Notes: generated by a model from the sequence alone, not told the origin. A DNA stretch of 64,000 nucleotides from an uncultured Poribacteria bacterium (GCA_951828515.1 OX639992.1:2644217-2708216), one strand, 5' to 3'. Shown: positions 43,304 to 53,175, numbered from the stretch's first letter. Numbers and translations are program-made.

Positions 43304-44980
43304 ATGACTATGTTCCAACCGAAACACGACCTGTCTCGCCTCCTGTTCCTCATACTACAGACCTTTCTCCTTTTCATGCTTCCGCTACTTGGGAGTGCTG
43401 CCCCCTATTTTCGAGATGTGACCGATGCTATGGGACTTGACTTTCAGCACATCAATGGCTTCTCTGTGGAACGCCGACTCGTTGAAACAATGGGTAGCGG
43501 TGGCGCACTCTTTGACTTCGACAACGACGGCGATTTGGATCTCTATCTTGTTCAAGGCAATTCGCTCTCACCATCAGCACAATCCCCTCCTGCAAACCGG
43601 CTCTATCGAAACGATGCGGGGGTTTTCGTTGACATCACAACATCCGCAAATGTCGGTGATACCGGTTATGGTCTCGGTGCTGTCGCTGCCGATTACGATT
43701 CTGATGGGTACCGCGATCTGTACGTGACAAACTTAGGCGAAAATGTCCTCTACCGAAACAACGGAGACGGCACGTTTACCGATGTAACCGACGGCGCACA
43801 GGTGGGCTGTCCTCTGTTAAGTGCAAGTGCCGCATTTGCTGATATTGATCGGGATGGCGACTTGGATCTCTACGTGTGTAACTACGTCGAATACGCCTTG
43901 GAGACCGATATCCCGTGCTATTACAAAAACACTCTGCGTATCTACTGCGGTCCGAACGAATATCACGGTATCGCCGATGTGCTCTACCGAAATAACGGAG
44001 ACGGCACGTTCACAGACATAACGCAAGCCGCGGGTGTCTATGAGCCGACGACGCGTGGTCTCGGTGTTGTCTTTACAGACGTAGACAATGACGGGTGGGT
44101 GGACATCTATGTCGCGAACGATATGTCTCCGAATACGCTTTTCATCAATCAGAGTGATGGCACTTTTCGAGAGGAGGGTGTGCCTCGCGGCGTTGCTTAC
44201 AACGGCGACGGCATAGCAAACGGTTCAATGGGCATAGACGCTGGCGACTATGACAACGATGGTGATATCGATCTCTGGGTATCCAATTTCGCATTGGAGG
44301 CGAATTGCCTCATGCAAAACGATGGCGACGGCTATTTCGAGGATATGACGTTTGACACAAATCTCGCCGATCCCTCTTTCTACGCACTCGGTTTCGGCAC
44401 CCGTTTCATCGACTTCGATAACGATGGTTGGTTAGACCTGATCGTCGGGAACGGACACATCTGGGACAACGTGGAACAGATTGACGCGAAACAGAGTTAC
44501 GCGCAACCCGTGCAACTGTTTCGCAATCAGGGGGGCACCCTACAAAATCACACTGGCTTCACCGAGATTACCGCTGAAGCGGGATTGGATAAAACACCTT
44601 ACGTCGTCCGCGGGATGCTCTTTGGGGACATAGATACCGATGGTGATGTGGATGTTGTGCTTTGTCAATCGAACCGTTCCGCGGTCATTCTCAGCAATGA
44701 AATCGGCAGTGAGAACGCATGGTTAACGGTGAAATTGGTAGGGTCAGATGGCAATACGGATGCAATCGGCGCGCAGGTTCAACTCAAAGCGAACGGGACA
44801 ACGCTCTTACGGGAGATTATCTGTGGGGCAAGCTACCTGTCAGGCAACGATCTTCGTCTCACCTTTGGATTGGGAAATGCCTCGCGGATAGAGAACCTCC
44901 AGGTCCGATGGCACAACGGTGACGTTCAGCAATTCAGTAAAGTGCCGATCCGTCAAATTGTCACATTTTCTCAGGATTGA
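43304..44980 (+). CDS. CRTAC1-like FG-GAP/VCBS propeller with ASPIC/UnbV tail
   Basis: 558 residues. Signal peptide about 1-34, then a beta-propeller of FG-GAP repeats with Ca-binding loops such as DFDNDGDLDLYL, DIDRDGDLDLYV, DVDNDGWVDIYV and DYDNDGDIDLWV, and an ASPIC/UnbV tail from about 470 (NAWLTVKLVG, VRWHNGDVQ). Secreted or surface protein of unknown role; such proteins are common in planctomycete-like bacteria. Start could also be a second ATG two codons downstream. Confidence 0.85.
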   Translation: MTMFQPKHDLSRLLFLILQTFLLFMLPLLGSAAPYFRDVTDAMGLDFQHINGFSVERRLVETMGSGGALFDFDNDGDLDLYLVQGNSLSPSAQSPPANRLYRNDAGVFVDITTSANVGDTGYGLGAVAADYDSDGYRDLYVTNLGENVLYRNNGDGTFTDVTDGAQVGCPLLSASAAFADIDRDGDLDLYVCNYVEYALETDIPCYYKNTLRIYCGPNEYHGIADVLYRNNGDGTFTDITQAAGVYEPTTRGLGVVFTDVDNDGWVDIYVANDMSPNTLFINQSDGTFREEGVPRGVAYNGDGIANGSMGIDAGDYDNDGDIDLWVSNFALEANCLMQNDGDGYFEDMTFDTNLADPSFYALGFGTRFIDFDNDGWLDLIVGNGHIWDNVEQIDAKQSYAQPVQLFRNQGGTLQNHTGFTEITAEAGLDKTPYVVRGMLFGDIDTDGDVDVVLCQSNRSAVILSNEIGSENAWLTVKLVGSDGNTDAIGAQVQLKANGTTLLREIICGASYLSGNDLRLTFGLGNASRIENLQVRWHNGDVQQFSKVPIRQIVTFSQD

Positions 44981-45064
44981 CACTTTTCGCCGTTAATACT
45001 ACAATGAATGGGGTGGAATTAGCGGTCAGCAATTAGGAGTCAGTTAAGAGGTGCCCCGTGAACC

Positions 45065-45180
45065 CGAAACGGTAGCCTGCAACATCGGCGCAGGCGGATG
45101 GAAAGAACACACGCAAAAGTTCTAACGCCCATTGTTCTCCCGCAAGGTAAAATTAAAAATCCGCAAGGTAAAATTAAAAC
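45065..45180 (+). repeat. SD-carrying repeat with doubled end
   Basis: GGTAGCCTGCAACATCGGCG unit, then CCCGCAAGGTAAAATTAAAA followed at once by TCCGCAAGGTAAAATTAAAA before ATG at 45181. The terminal motif is present twice in tandem (21-bp step). A partial TCAGCAATTAGGAGTCAG lies at 45027. Confidence 0.75.
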
Positions 45181-45537
45181 ATGAGAATCGTTGAAGAAAG
45201 AGAAGCGTGGATTCACACGCACTTCATCCTTGATAGTTTCTTTGTCACCGAGCAAGAACGCCGGCAGATCTCTATCAGCGTTGAACCAGAACTGATGCAT
45301 CTCGGACTCCAGTACGGGCTGACGTATGACATCGCGCCTTCAAAACATCGCGCTATTATCGTCCTTGAATGTATACCCTTCGACCCGGTCAAAGCGGAAA
45401 TTAAAAAACTGATTAACGATGTCATCGAAGATTTTCCGGTCCGACTCCCTGAACAACGGAACGTTGTTACCAATATTACTGTCACGGATCAGGAGACGGA
45501 AACAACGGATGCTAATGCCCAAGCCCTATTGCAGTAA
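45181..45537 (+). CDS. Unknown 118-residue protein
   Basis: A soluble protein with an acidic, Thr-rich tail (TDQETETTDANAQ) and no recognised domain. It begins at the first codon after a doubled repeat end. Its last 26 bp overlap the end of the convergent enolase-superfamily gene. I see no membrane or signal features. Kept because the frame is clean, starts at the repeat-supplied SD and reads as ordinary coding sequence. Confidence 0.5.
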   Translation: MRIVEEREAWIHTHFILDSFFVTEQERRQISISVEPELMHLGLQYGLTYDIAPSKHRAIIVLECIPFDPVKAEIKKLINDVIEDFPVRLPEQRNVVTNITVTDQETETTDANAQALLQ

Positions 45538-46864
45538 GGACCTGCGTGCCGACGGTACCATCGGTGATATTGAAAATTGACGGATATTTGTCCCGCCAAC
45601 TATCATTGGCACTTGGGCAAAATTGACGGGCGTTGCCTTCAATAGCCGTTACACCCGGAATCCGTGCGGCGAGCCCGGCGGAGTGTAAAAATGAGGCACC
45701 CGGACACGTCAGATCCTGCACAGCGAGGAACATATCGTATCCCGCGGCGGCGGCACCCATTAGCAATGCTTGAGACTGTCCTTTACACGCCTTGAGCGCA
45801 ACACCGGAATATCCTTGCTCGCGTGCCAACAGGAAGGTCTCAAAATCGGTGAGCGACTCGTCGATGACCACCGGTTTTATCTTTGCGGCTTTGTGCATCT
45901 TATTTTCGGGATGCGATTTCAGATCCCGATCCGTCGGTTGCTCAATATAGGCAAGTCGTTGGAAAGCGTTAATCTCCGCTTCTTGGATCTGGCTGAGAAA
46001 TTCCAATAGATATTCAACATCCTGACAGGTTTCGTTGAAGTCAGCGGAGTAGTGCCACGTATCAACACCGCGTTTTGCTTGTGTTTCGGCGGTGACTTTG
46101 TCGATTGCAAGGACGCGTGCGACATCCCACGCCAGGTCGTCGCCGTTCAGTTTAATTTTCAGATGTGTCAACCCGTCGGCAACAATCCATTCAGGGAGCG
46201 TTTCTGGGAGACCGTCATTAAGGCGTTCTGGGATATCCGCGTCGGTGAGCGGATCCAACGCACCAACGAGATGATAGAGCGGCATATTCGGCTTCGGTTG
46301 GCGTGCTGTATATTGGTCGAGATATTCGCCGGTAAACCGTTCATTCAAAAAATGCGACAAATCCGCTTCAATAAAGTCTGCGCTTAATCCGTCGTAACTG
46401 TTGATCCCGTTCGCTTTGCCGAACGCATCATGGATTGCGGCGTCAATCGGACTCGTCGTAACGACGGCGCAGAGTTTCGGCATCGGCGACGCGAGTTGCA
46501 TAGTGTGAGACAAATCATCGGCGAGTTTTAAAAATTCTGACTCAAGCACTTCAGAAAGTTCAAGCGGGTGCGCACAGAGCGTGAAATCCCGTGTTGCCGC
46601 TACCGCCAATTCGGCAAGCTTTTTCATCGCCGCAAGACTCTGATCAAAAGGCGCATAGCGCGGTGGAAACGCCCAGACGTTACCGAGTGGCATGGAGCCT
46701 TTTCCTTCTGCCGTTTTGCCATCGCGCGTCTCGACCTGCACCCGGACGTTAAAGAGGACGCAGTGATCCGTTGGCACGCCACCGAACTTGAGTGGAGTCC
46801 GATATTGGTGTTCTTCAAAGTCGTAATGAACGTCAATGATACGGATATCTGTCGGTTTTGGCAT
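45512..46864 (-). CDS. Enolase-superfamily enzyme, muconate/mandelate type
   Basis: 450 residues, longer than usual (about 370-400) because of an insert near 150-230. Landmarks: TSPIDAAIHDAFGKANG near 136, THLKIKLNGDD near 236 (KxK), ADFNE near 275 (metal Asp), YIEQPTDR near 306 and VIDESLTDFE near 330. These are the barrel's catalytic and metal positions. Substrate is unknown; it is not the DgoD type seen at 46. GAACG-type SD is weak before the ATG. Confidence 0.8.
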   Translation of the reverse strand: MPKPTDIRIIDVHYDFEEHQYRTPLKFGGVPTDHCVLFNVRVQVETRDGKTAEGKGSMPLGNVWAFPPRYAPFDQSLAAMKKLAELAVAATRDFTLCAHPLELSEVLESEFLKLADDLSHTMQLASPMPKLCAVVTTSPIDAAIHDAFGKANGINSYDGLSADFIEADLSHFLNERFTGEYLDQYTARQPKPNMPLYHLVGALDPLTDADIPERLNDGLPETLPEWIVADGLTHLKIKLNGDDLAWDVARVLAIDKVTAETQAKRGVDTWHYSADFNETCQDVEYLLEFLSQIQEAEINAFQRLAYIEQPTDRDLKSHPENKMHKAAKIKPVVIDESLTDFETFLLAREQGYSGVALKACKGQSQALLMGAAAAGYDMFLAVQDLTCPGASFLHSAGLAARIPGVTAIEGNARQFCPSANDSWRDKYPSIFNITDGTVGTQVLTAIGLGH

Positions 46865-46983
46865 AGTTTCCTCATTACTAATGTGTGTTTTCTTGCATCG
46901 TAACCGATTTCCCGTGGTACGTCAAGCAATTTTTCTTTCAGTAGAAATGACATCACCGGACAATTAAACGGAGATTACTTTCA

Positions 46984-48222
46984 ATGACGCATAACGCAAA
47001 AGTCCAAAAACTCACTTCACTTCTCGATAAACATCAAACCTATCGGGACACCTGTCTCAACCTTATCGCTTCGGAGAACACGCCTTCGCCGTTGGTGGAA
47101 GAACTTTTCGATGAACGGTTGGCGCGGCGATATGGGAATTATTCTGGCGTTGACATTTACCAACGCAATTACAAAGGCAACCGCTACATCGCCGAAATAG
47201 AAGGGTACTCGCAAGCGTTAGCAAAGGAACTTTTCGGGGCAGCGCATGTCGATTTCCGTCCGTTGTCAGGGAACATCGCAGGGATTGCGACGACATTTGC
47301 ATTAGCAAAGCCGGGCGATACGGCGTTAGAGGTTCACAACGGACACCACTATGCCCAAAAATTGTTGTCCTCGCCACTCAAGATAGAACTACAGTCCATT
47401 CCAATTCCGTGGGACGGACGACGTTCAAACATCGACCTCGAAGCGACGCTTGAACTCATTGCGAAACACAAACCCAGTATCGTCAATATCGGCTCTGGTG
47501 TATTTCTCTTCCCGCAACCCGTCCGCGAGTTGAAAAATGCGATGCGCCGAGCGAATCCAGACGCCTACCTTATCTACGATGCCTCACACGTCATCGGACT
47601 TATCGCCGGTGGACGATTCCAATCGCCGTTTGATGAAGGCGCGGATGTTATCATTTCCAGCACGCATAAAACGCTTGCCGGACCGCAGGGCGGAATGGTT
47701 CTCACGAACGATGCATCCATTGCTGAGCGAGTTGCGACGGGCGTTTATCCGTTGTTGATGAGCAATCACCACCTGAATCGACTGCCAGCGTTGGCAGGGA
47801 CGTTTATAGAGTGGATGGAATGCGGGGCAGCGCAAGCAGATGCGATTGTTATGAATGCGAAAGCACTCGGACAAGCGTTAGCGGAACGCGGTGTCCCGAT
47901 GCTCGGTGCCGAACTCGGTTTCACGGAGTCGCATACTTTGATACTAATTGTAGATAAGTATGGGGAAGGGGGTGCGCTCGCAAACCACTTGGAAGCGTGC
48001 CATATTATTGCGGGTGCGGCCGGATTGTCGCCGGAAGTCGGAACGTCTGGATTGCGTATGGGTGTTCAAGAGGTTACCCGATGGGGCATGACCCCGACGG
48101 ACGCGCCAGACATCGCGGAATGTATTGTCGCAGCACTCTCTGGTGGGATGCCTGAACAACTCAAGCCGAAGGTCGCAGAAGTCGCGCGTCGCTTTGACAC
48201 AATCCAGTTCACTGTTGATTAA
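46984..48222 (+). CDS. Serine hydroxymethyltransferase family, divergent (archaeal-like)
   Basis: 412 residues, PLP-dependent. LNLIASENTPSPLVEE near 20, RYIAEIEGYSQALAKELFGA near 62, FRPLSGNIAGIATTFAL near 86, a YDASHVIGLIAGG block near 197 (PLP-binding Asp/His) and STHKTLAGPQGG near 223 with the Schiff-base Lys. The GHHYAQKL stretch near 117 and lack of the usual bacterial SHMT C-terminus fit the archaeal-like group. Glycine/serine-tetrahydrofolate interconversion is the likely role, but another beta-hydroxy amino-acid aldolase activity is possible. Confidence 0.75.
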   Translation: MTHNAKVQKLTSLLDKHQTYRDTCLNLIASENTPSPLVEELFDERLARRYGNYSGVDIYQRNYKGNRYIAEIEGYSQALAKELFGAAHVDFRPLSGNIAGIATTFALAKPGDTALEVHNGHHYAQKLLSSPLKIELQSIPIPWDGRRSNIDLEATLELIAKHKPSIVNIGSGVFLFPQPVRELKNAMRRANPDAYLIYDASHVIGLIAGGRFQSPFDEGADVIISSTHKTLAGPQGGMVLTNDASIAERVATGVYPLLMSNHHLNRLPALAGTFIEWMECGAAQADAIVMNAKALGQALAERGVPMLGAELGFTESHTLILIVDKYGEGGALANHLEACHIIAGAAGLSPEVGTSGLRMGVQEVTRWGMTPTDAPDIAECIVAALSGGMPEQLKPKVAEVARRFDTIQFTVD

Positions 48223-48365
48223 AAAGAGAAGCAAACAGAGTAGAACTTGAACCCACTTCACCGCTGGCGAGGATTGTATCCTCGCCTATCCACAATGTTC
48301 AAGTAATTGTATGTTTACTACAACGCACTATATAATAAGGTCCTGCGTTCCCTTCTAAAAGCATG

Positions 48366-49355
48366 CTATTTTTGCTTTAATTTCCCCCATGTTGTTGTTA
48401 ACAATTCTATGTTGGGTTGAACAGATAGTGCCGCTGGATCAAACCAGTCTGCCCCGCTATTACTTCCCTCGTGCGTGAGTTGCGTTTTTGCACGACTTCT
48501 CACATCAATCTTGAAGAGTTGTGTGGTACCTCTAACTTTCTGTTGATAGATGATTTCATCGCCTCGGGGAGACCAAGTCGGGCGGAGTGCGTCCGGTCCC
48601 TTCTCTGAAACAAGCTGTCGTAATCGATTCCCATCACGGTTGATAAGGTAGATGGTTTCTTCATCCTGCCAAGCAACTGCATCTGCAGGGTTCAGTATTG
48701 CCCTAAATTTATGTAAAACAAAAGTGATTCGTTCACCATCCGGAGACCACGCCGGATCGGACTTAACTGGATACTTATTTAGTTCACCGAGCAGAACAGT
48801 TTGTTTGAGCGTTTCAACGTTGAGAAGACGAAGTTCATAACCTTGTTTTGATTTATAGTAAATGAAGGCAATTTCCTTTCCGTCGGGTGACCAAGCAGGA
48901 TCACCGACACTTCCGAAGCCGGTCTGTGCTACGGGTTCAACTGATTTGTCATCTATCGTTGCAATGTAAAGTACCGCGTCGCTCACAGACGCAATTCGCT
49001 TCCCATCAGGAGACCATGTCGCATTAGATCTACTGTGCCAATTATCAAGCACACGCCGTATATTGCTCCCATCGGCATCCATGAGATATAGACTTTCTCC
49101 GCCTTCTCGGAAGGAGACGAATAGAATTTGTTCGCCTGTTGGGGACCAGGTTGGCTTAAAGTCGCTTGCCGCATCTCGTGTAAGATTCACAGGATCGCTG
49201 CCATCGAGGTTCATCGTCCAGATGTCCCAATTACCGTCTCGATTGGATGAAAATACGACCTTTGCAGTCGTCGGTGCTTTCGCCGATGTAGTTACACTGC
49301 TGTTGAACAGTAGGAAACTGATACAACAAAACGTGGCAAAAAGTCTGACGCTCAT
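48366..49355 (-). CDS. Secreted TolB/PD40-type propeller protein
   Basis: 329 residues from the ATG at 49355 (AAGGAG upstream). Signal peptide about 1-25, then repeated PD40-type blades: FSSNRDGNWDIWTMNLDGSD, PTWSPTGEQILFVSFREGG, ATWSPDGKRIASVSD, PAWSPDGKEIAFIYY, PTWSPRGDEIIYQQ. It is close to the exported half of the sigma fusion directly upstream on the same strand (150 bp apart). The C-terminus ends LLTTTWGKLKQK, also seen in the LamG protein. Role unknown; likely ligand binding. Confidence 0.85.
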   Translation of the reverse strand: MSVRLFATFCCISFLLFNSSVTTSAKAPTTAKVVFSSNRDGNWDIWTMNLDGSDPVNLTRDAASDFKPTWSPTGEQILFVSFREGGESLYLMDADGSNIRRVLDNWHSRSNATWSPDGKRIASVSDAVLYIATIDDKSVEPVAQTGFGSVGDPAWSPDGKEIAFIYYKSKQGYELRLLNVETLKQTVLLGELNKYPVKSDPAWSPDGERITFVLHKFRAILNPADAVAWQDEETIYLINRDGNRLRQLVSEKGPDALRPTWSPRGDEIIYQQKVRGTTQLFKIDVRSRAKTQLTHEGSNSGADWFDPAALSVQPNIELLTTTWGKLKQK

Positions 49356-49505
49356 CGGTTTTCTCCTTTCGGGTTTGGAATTTATCATTGGTTCACTCGA
49401 TTTCTTGACTCGGTGTTCATAATTAGTAAAATACATTCAGCCTTCAACTTAAATCTATTTCCAATGAAACATAAATCGTTGCGAAGGTGTGTCTAACAAC
49501 TCTAC

Positions 49506-51176
49506 TTAAGGTTCATCCGGTAATGCCGGAGGCGCAAACCAGTCTGCACCGCTATTACTTCCTTTGTGCGTAAGTTGGGTCTTCCTTCGGCTGTTCACAT
49601 TGATCTTGAAAAGTTGCCTAATGTCTCCAACCTCTGGCAAATGGATTCCCTGATGGTAAATAATTTCATCTCCGTGTGGAGACCAGGTAGGATGGAGTGC
49701 ATCGGGTCCTTTCTCTGAAACCAGTTGGCGCAAATTACTTCCATCACGGTTGATAACGTAGATCGTTTCCTCATCTTGCCAAGCAAACGCGTCTTCTTGG
49801 GTTAGCATGGGCCTAAACTTGTGTAGGACAAAAGTGATTTGCTCTCCATCCGGAGACCACGCTGGGTCAGACTTAACTGGATACGTCTCTAATTGCGCCA
49901 GAATGACCTTCTGTTTGAGCGTCTGGACATCAAGGAGGCGAAGTTCATAGCCCTGCTTCCGCCAAAGATAGATAAAGGCGATTTCCGTTCCGTCTGGAGA
50001 CCAGGCGGGATCTCCAACACTCCGCAAACCAGTCTCCGCCACAGGCACGGCTGATTTGTCATCTAACGTTATAATGTAAAGCACGCCATCGCGCACAGCA
50101 GCGATTCGTTTTCCATCGGGTGCCCATGTTGCGGAGGATCTGCTGTGCCAATTGTCAAGGACTTTTCTTATATTATTTCCGTCTGCGTCCATGAGGTAAA
50201 GGCTTGATTCCTTTCCTTCTTCTCGGAAGGAGACAAAGAGAATTTGTTCTCCTGTTGGTGACCAAGCTGGATGAAAATCGCTCGCCACATCTCGTGTAAG
50301 ATTCACAGGATCGCTGCCGTCGGGGTTCATCGTCCAGATATCCGAATTGCCGTCTCGGTTGGAGACAAACGCGACTTTCCCTGTTTTCGGTGCTTTCGTC
50401 GCGAAGTCGCCTGCGGAACTGGACGGCAGTCCGAAACGGTTTGAGTAATGATACCCGATGCCCAGTATCAATAATATCACAGCAACAGCAGAGACGCCTA
50501 TTACCCACGGCACAGACGGTTGACTCCCACCCGTGGAAGGAGTAGGTGTAACGCGAGAAATCTCACGCATGACGTTCTCCGTGAAATTCGGTGCCATCTG
50601 GAAGCCACTTAAAGCTTCTCGAACCATTGGTTCCTCTCTCTTTAAACGCTGCTGTGCACGACGGAGTCGACTCTTAATCGTACCCACCGATGTCCCTAAA
50701 AACTCACTGATCTCTTCGTGCGTCATTTCTCCAAAGTAATGGAGCGTGATGACGATACGTTCCTTCTCTCGTAATTTCGCAAGCAACTTTTGGACGACTT
50801 CGTGTTGTGCTTCTGCTATTGTTCGCTCGTTTTCCTGAATCACATATCCCGAATACGTGGCTTTCTCTAATTGCGCGTGGCTCGTATCTTCCAGGGACTG
50901 TGTCGGCAAACGTTTCTTACGCAGCCATTCGATACAACCGCGCGTCGCTATTACAGACAGCCAACGAGCAAAACGGTGCTGTTTCTTCAACGTTGCCAAC
51001 TCCTTATATGCTTTCAGGAAGGCATCCTGTGTAATCTCTTCAGCGATGTGGAAATCTCCGATCTTCCGCCACACAAGCGCGTGAACCGGCTTTTGGTATT
51101 TTCTCACGAGCATAGAGAAGGCATTTTCATCGCCTGCGAGGACACGTTGGATGAGTTCAACATCGTCGTTTTTCAT
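49506..51176 (-). CDS. Membrane-tethered ECF sigma factor fused to a TolB-type propeller
   Basis: 556 residues. ECF region 2 about 10-76 (IAEEITQDAFLKAY), region 4 about 125-177 (HEEISEFLGTSVGTIKSRLRR), one membrane helix about 221-245, then an exported TolB/PD40 propeller (about 262-550; VSNRDGNSDIWTMNPDGSD, PAWSPTGEQILFVSF). The first 250 residues are closely similar to the sigma/lectin fusion at 7574, but the exported domain is unrelated. Its own promoter has the same motif. It lies next to a stand-alone copy of its exported domain, as the first fusion does. How the sigma is released is not visible. Confidence 0.85.
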   Translation of the reverse strand: MKNDDVELIQRVLAGDENAFSMLVRKYQKPVHALVWRKIGDFHIAEEITQDAFLKAYKELATLKKQHRFARWLSVIATRGCIEWLRKKRLPTQSLEDTSHAQLEKATYSGYVIQENERTIAEAQHEVVQKLLAKLREKERIVITLHYFGEMTHEEISEFLGTSVGTIKSRLRRAQQRLKREEPMVREALSGFQMAPNFTENVMREISRVTPTPSTGGSQPSVPWVIGVSAVAVILLILGIGYHYSNRFGLPSSSAGDFATKAPKTGKVAFVSNRDGNSDIWTMNPDGSDPVNLTRDVASDFHPAWSPTGEQILFVSFREEGKESSLYLMDADGNNIRKVLDNWHSRSSATWAPDGKRIAAVRDGVLYIITLDDKSAVPVAETGLRSVGDPAWSPDGTEIAFIYLWRKQGYELRLLDVQTLKQKVILAQLETYPVKSDPAWSPDGEQITFVLHKFRPMLTQEDAFAWQDEETIYVINRDGSNLRQLVSEKGPDALHPTWSPHGDEIIYHQGIHLPEVGDIRQLFKINVNSRRKTQLTHKGSNSGADWFAPPALPDEP

Positions 51177-51222
51177 CAGCTACCTCCAGAAAGGAATAAT
51201 TTCATAATTTCGCAATCAAACG

Positions 51223-51260
51223 TATAGTGACGCGACTTGCGGATAAAATAGATGCATAAT
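51223..51260 (-). promoter_or_regulatory. Putative ECF-type promoter of the sigma/TolB fusion
   Basis: Minus strand ATTATGCATC (51251-51260), 19 nt, then GTCACTATA. Same spacing as sites at 1687, 7517 and 60667. It lies 46 nt before the ATG. Confidence 0.6.
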
Positions 51261-51330
51261 TCCGCAAAAAAGCGAAAGAAATTTATAGGAAACTAAGAAG
51301 TTAAACGTCCATACAACGATTTAATTTTAC

Positions 51331-51360
51331 TTGACACTTGATAATCTAATAGGGTATAAT
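51331..51360 (+). promoter_or_regulatory. Sigma-70-type promoter of the ankyrin gene
   Basis: TTGACA, 18-nt spacer, TATAAT (51355-51360); the start codon at 51408 follows 47 nt later. Confidence 0.65.
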
Positions 51361-51407
51361 AGTTAAACCATATTTAGCAAAAACATGTTTAGAAAAAGGA
51401 AATACAC

Positions 51408-52673
51408 ATGAAAAATAAACAACCATTTATTATAGCCGTACAGGATGGCGACATAGAGGCAGTCAGGCGTCTATTGGCAACCGATAAGACACTCGCCACT
51501 CAAATTGATGCGCCGTGGTTCAGTTTCGATGCACCTGCGATCGTGTTTGCCGCTGCCTCTGGCAACCATGAACTCGTTGAAGTTCTGCTTGATGCTGGCG
51601 CGAACATTGATGTCAAGAGCAGTTGGTGGGCAGGTGGCACCTCGGCGTTACAGCATGCCGCTGGCGCTATGCTAAACTACGACACGGAACTCGCCGAGTA
51701 TCTGATTGAGCGAGGCGCGACGGTTGACGCGCACGCCGCCGCAGGACTGGACATGTCCGAAAAACTTGCCGAGCTGATTCACGAGGATCCTGAAGTCGTC
51801 AACGCACCAGGATCCGATGGAATGTCTCCGCTCCATTTCGCCGCGACCCCTCGAATTGCTGAACTCCTTCTCACACACGGCGCAGACATAAACCTACGAG
51901 ACCGCGACCACAACGGCACGCCAGCACAATGGACGATGAGAAGACGGCCTGAGGTGTGTCGTTATCTCCTTGAGCAGGGTGCCGAGGTGGATATCGTCCT
52001 CTATTGTGTGATGGGTGACGTTGAGCGAGCAAAGGTGGAATTCCAAAAAAATCCAGAACTCCTCAAACTCCGAATTAATGTGAAATCCCCGAAAGGTTAC
52101 ATTATACCGACGTTGGAGTCAGGGAATCTTGGTGACCAGCAAACAGATGAAGTTCCCGGTGGACACGTCTATGCCTATCAGGTCGGACCGACTATGCCAC
52201 TTCTTGAGGTAGCACTTCAAAGCAAACAGTCCACAATCGTTGATCTTCTGATTGACGCAGGTTATGAAATTAACTTTCGAGATTGGTATGTGCTTGTTGG
52301 ACAGGGACCTGAGCGGTTTGATGCATTGCTGAAAGGGTTTCTTGCCAAAGGTTGGGACATCAACGCGCGTCAGAAGCATCGGCATGGCATGTGGGCACCC
52401 TTACATTGGGTGGCGCAACGCGGTCTTACCGCTGGTGTCCTGTGTCTGTTAGAAAATGGTGCGGATCCGAATATAACCGATGACAAGGGACAGACCCCGA
52501 TGCATATTATCGCCCAGAAGGGGATTGGGAAAAATCAGATGCAGTTGCTCATAGAACACGGTGGCGACATTAACGTCCGCGATGCGGACGGCAAAACACC
52601 ACTCGACTACGCGCAAATAGCGAAGAAGAAATCTGTTAAAAATTTCCTCACAGAATATGCAAATCGGGCGTAA
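51408..52673 (+). CDS. Ankyrin-repeat protein
   Basis: 421 residues, no signal peptide and no membrane segment. Ankyrin repeats occupy about 5-230 and 250-415 (for example HELVEVLLDAGANIDVKS, RIAELLLTHGADINLRD, LCLLENGADPNITDDKGQTPMH, GGDINVRDADGKTPLDYA), with a break near 220-265 rich in charged and Gly/Pro residues. AAGGAA precedes the ATG. A protein-binding role is likely; the partner is unknown. In symbionts such proteins are often discussed as host-interaction factors; nothing here shows export. Confidence 0.88.
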   Translation: MKNKQPFIIAVQDGDIEAVRRLLATDKTLATQIDAPWFSFDAPAIVFAAASGNHELVEVLLDAGANIDVKSSWWAGGTSALQHAAGAMLNYDTELAEYLIERGATVDAHAAAGLDMSEKLAELIHEDPEVVNAPGSDGMSPLHFAATPRIAELLLTHGADINLRDRDHNGTPAQWTMRRRPEVCRYLLEQGAEVDIVLYCVMGDVERAKVEFQKNPELLKLRINVKSPKGYIIPTLESGNLGDQQTDEVPGGHVYAYQVGPTMPLLEVALQSKQSTIVDLLIDAGYEINFRDWYVLVGQGPERFDALLKGFLAKGWDINARQKHRHGMWAPLHWVAQRGLTAGVLCLLENGADPNITDDKGQTPMHIIAQKGIGKNQMQLLIEHGGDINVRDADGKTPLDYAQIAKKKSVKNFLTEYANRA

Positions 52674-53175
52674 TAAATATTCAATTTCGCCAGAATATTT
52701 TGTAACATTTGTCCATTCTTTATCGTGTATATCAATGAAAAGTGTCTTTGAAAAATACGCTTTTTAAGGGGGCGAAAATTGGGGAGAAAAGCTCAAGAAA
52801 TTGCCTGTAATGTGGGGTGTCGCAACAGCGTTTAGCATGATCGGCATATACGCGGTTGATTCCAAAAACTGAATGCAACGCACGCAGTATTTTTAAAGCC
52901 CCGTAAGAGCGATATGTGTAGAAATGTGTGTAACCACCTCTTAGGAAAGTCCCGCAGGGACGACATGTATAGGACTAAGAACTGTGGCGTTTCGAGACAA
53001 AATGGCACTTGAATGCCTATGATTTTTAACGTGGTAACTTGAGTTATTCTATTTATTTTTGATTTCTTGTTGATATGTTTAATTTGGTTATGATATAATA
53101 GTTTATATTAGTTGATGAAATACGAACATTTTAAGGCTATGGCAAACAAAACGCAATCAGGAGGAACGTAAAACC
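52674..53175. other. Intergenic region, no gene seen
   Basis: About 500 bp without a supported gene. It holds a short repeat AAGTCCCGCAGGGACGAC (about 52957) and, at the end, a promoter and SD belonging to the interrupted gene start at 53176. Confidence 0.5.
53070..53099 (+). promoter_or_regulatory. Sigma-70-type promoter before an interrupted gene start
   Basis: TTGATA, 18-nt spacer, TATAAT (53094-53099). It is followed by AGGAGGAACG and ATG at 53176, then by the transposon end. Confidence 0.5.
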
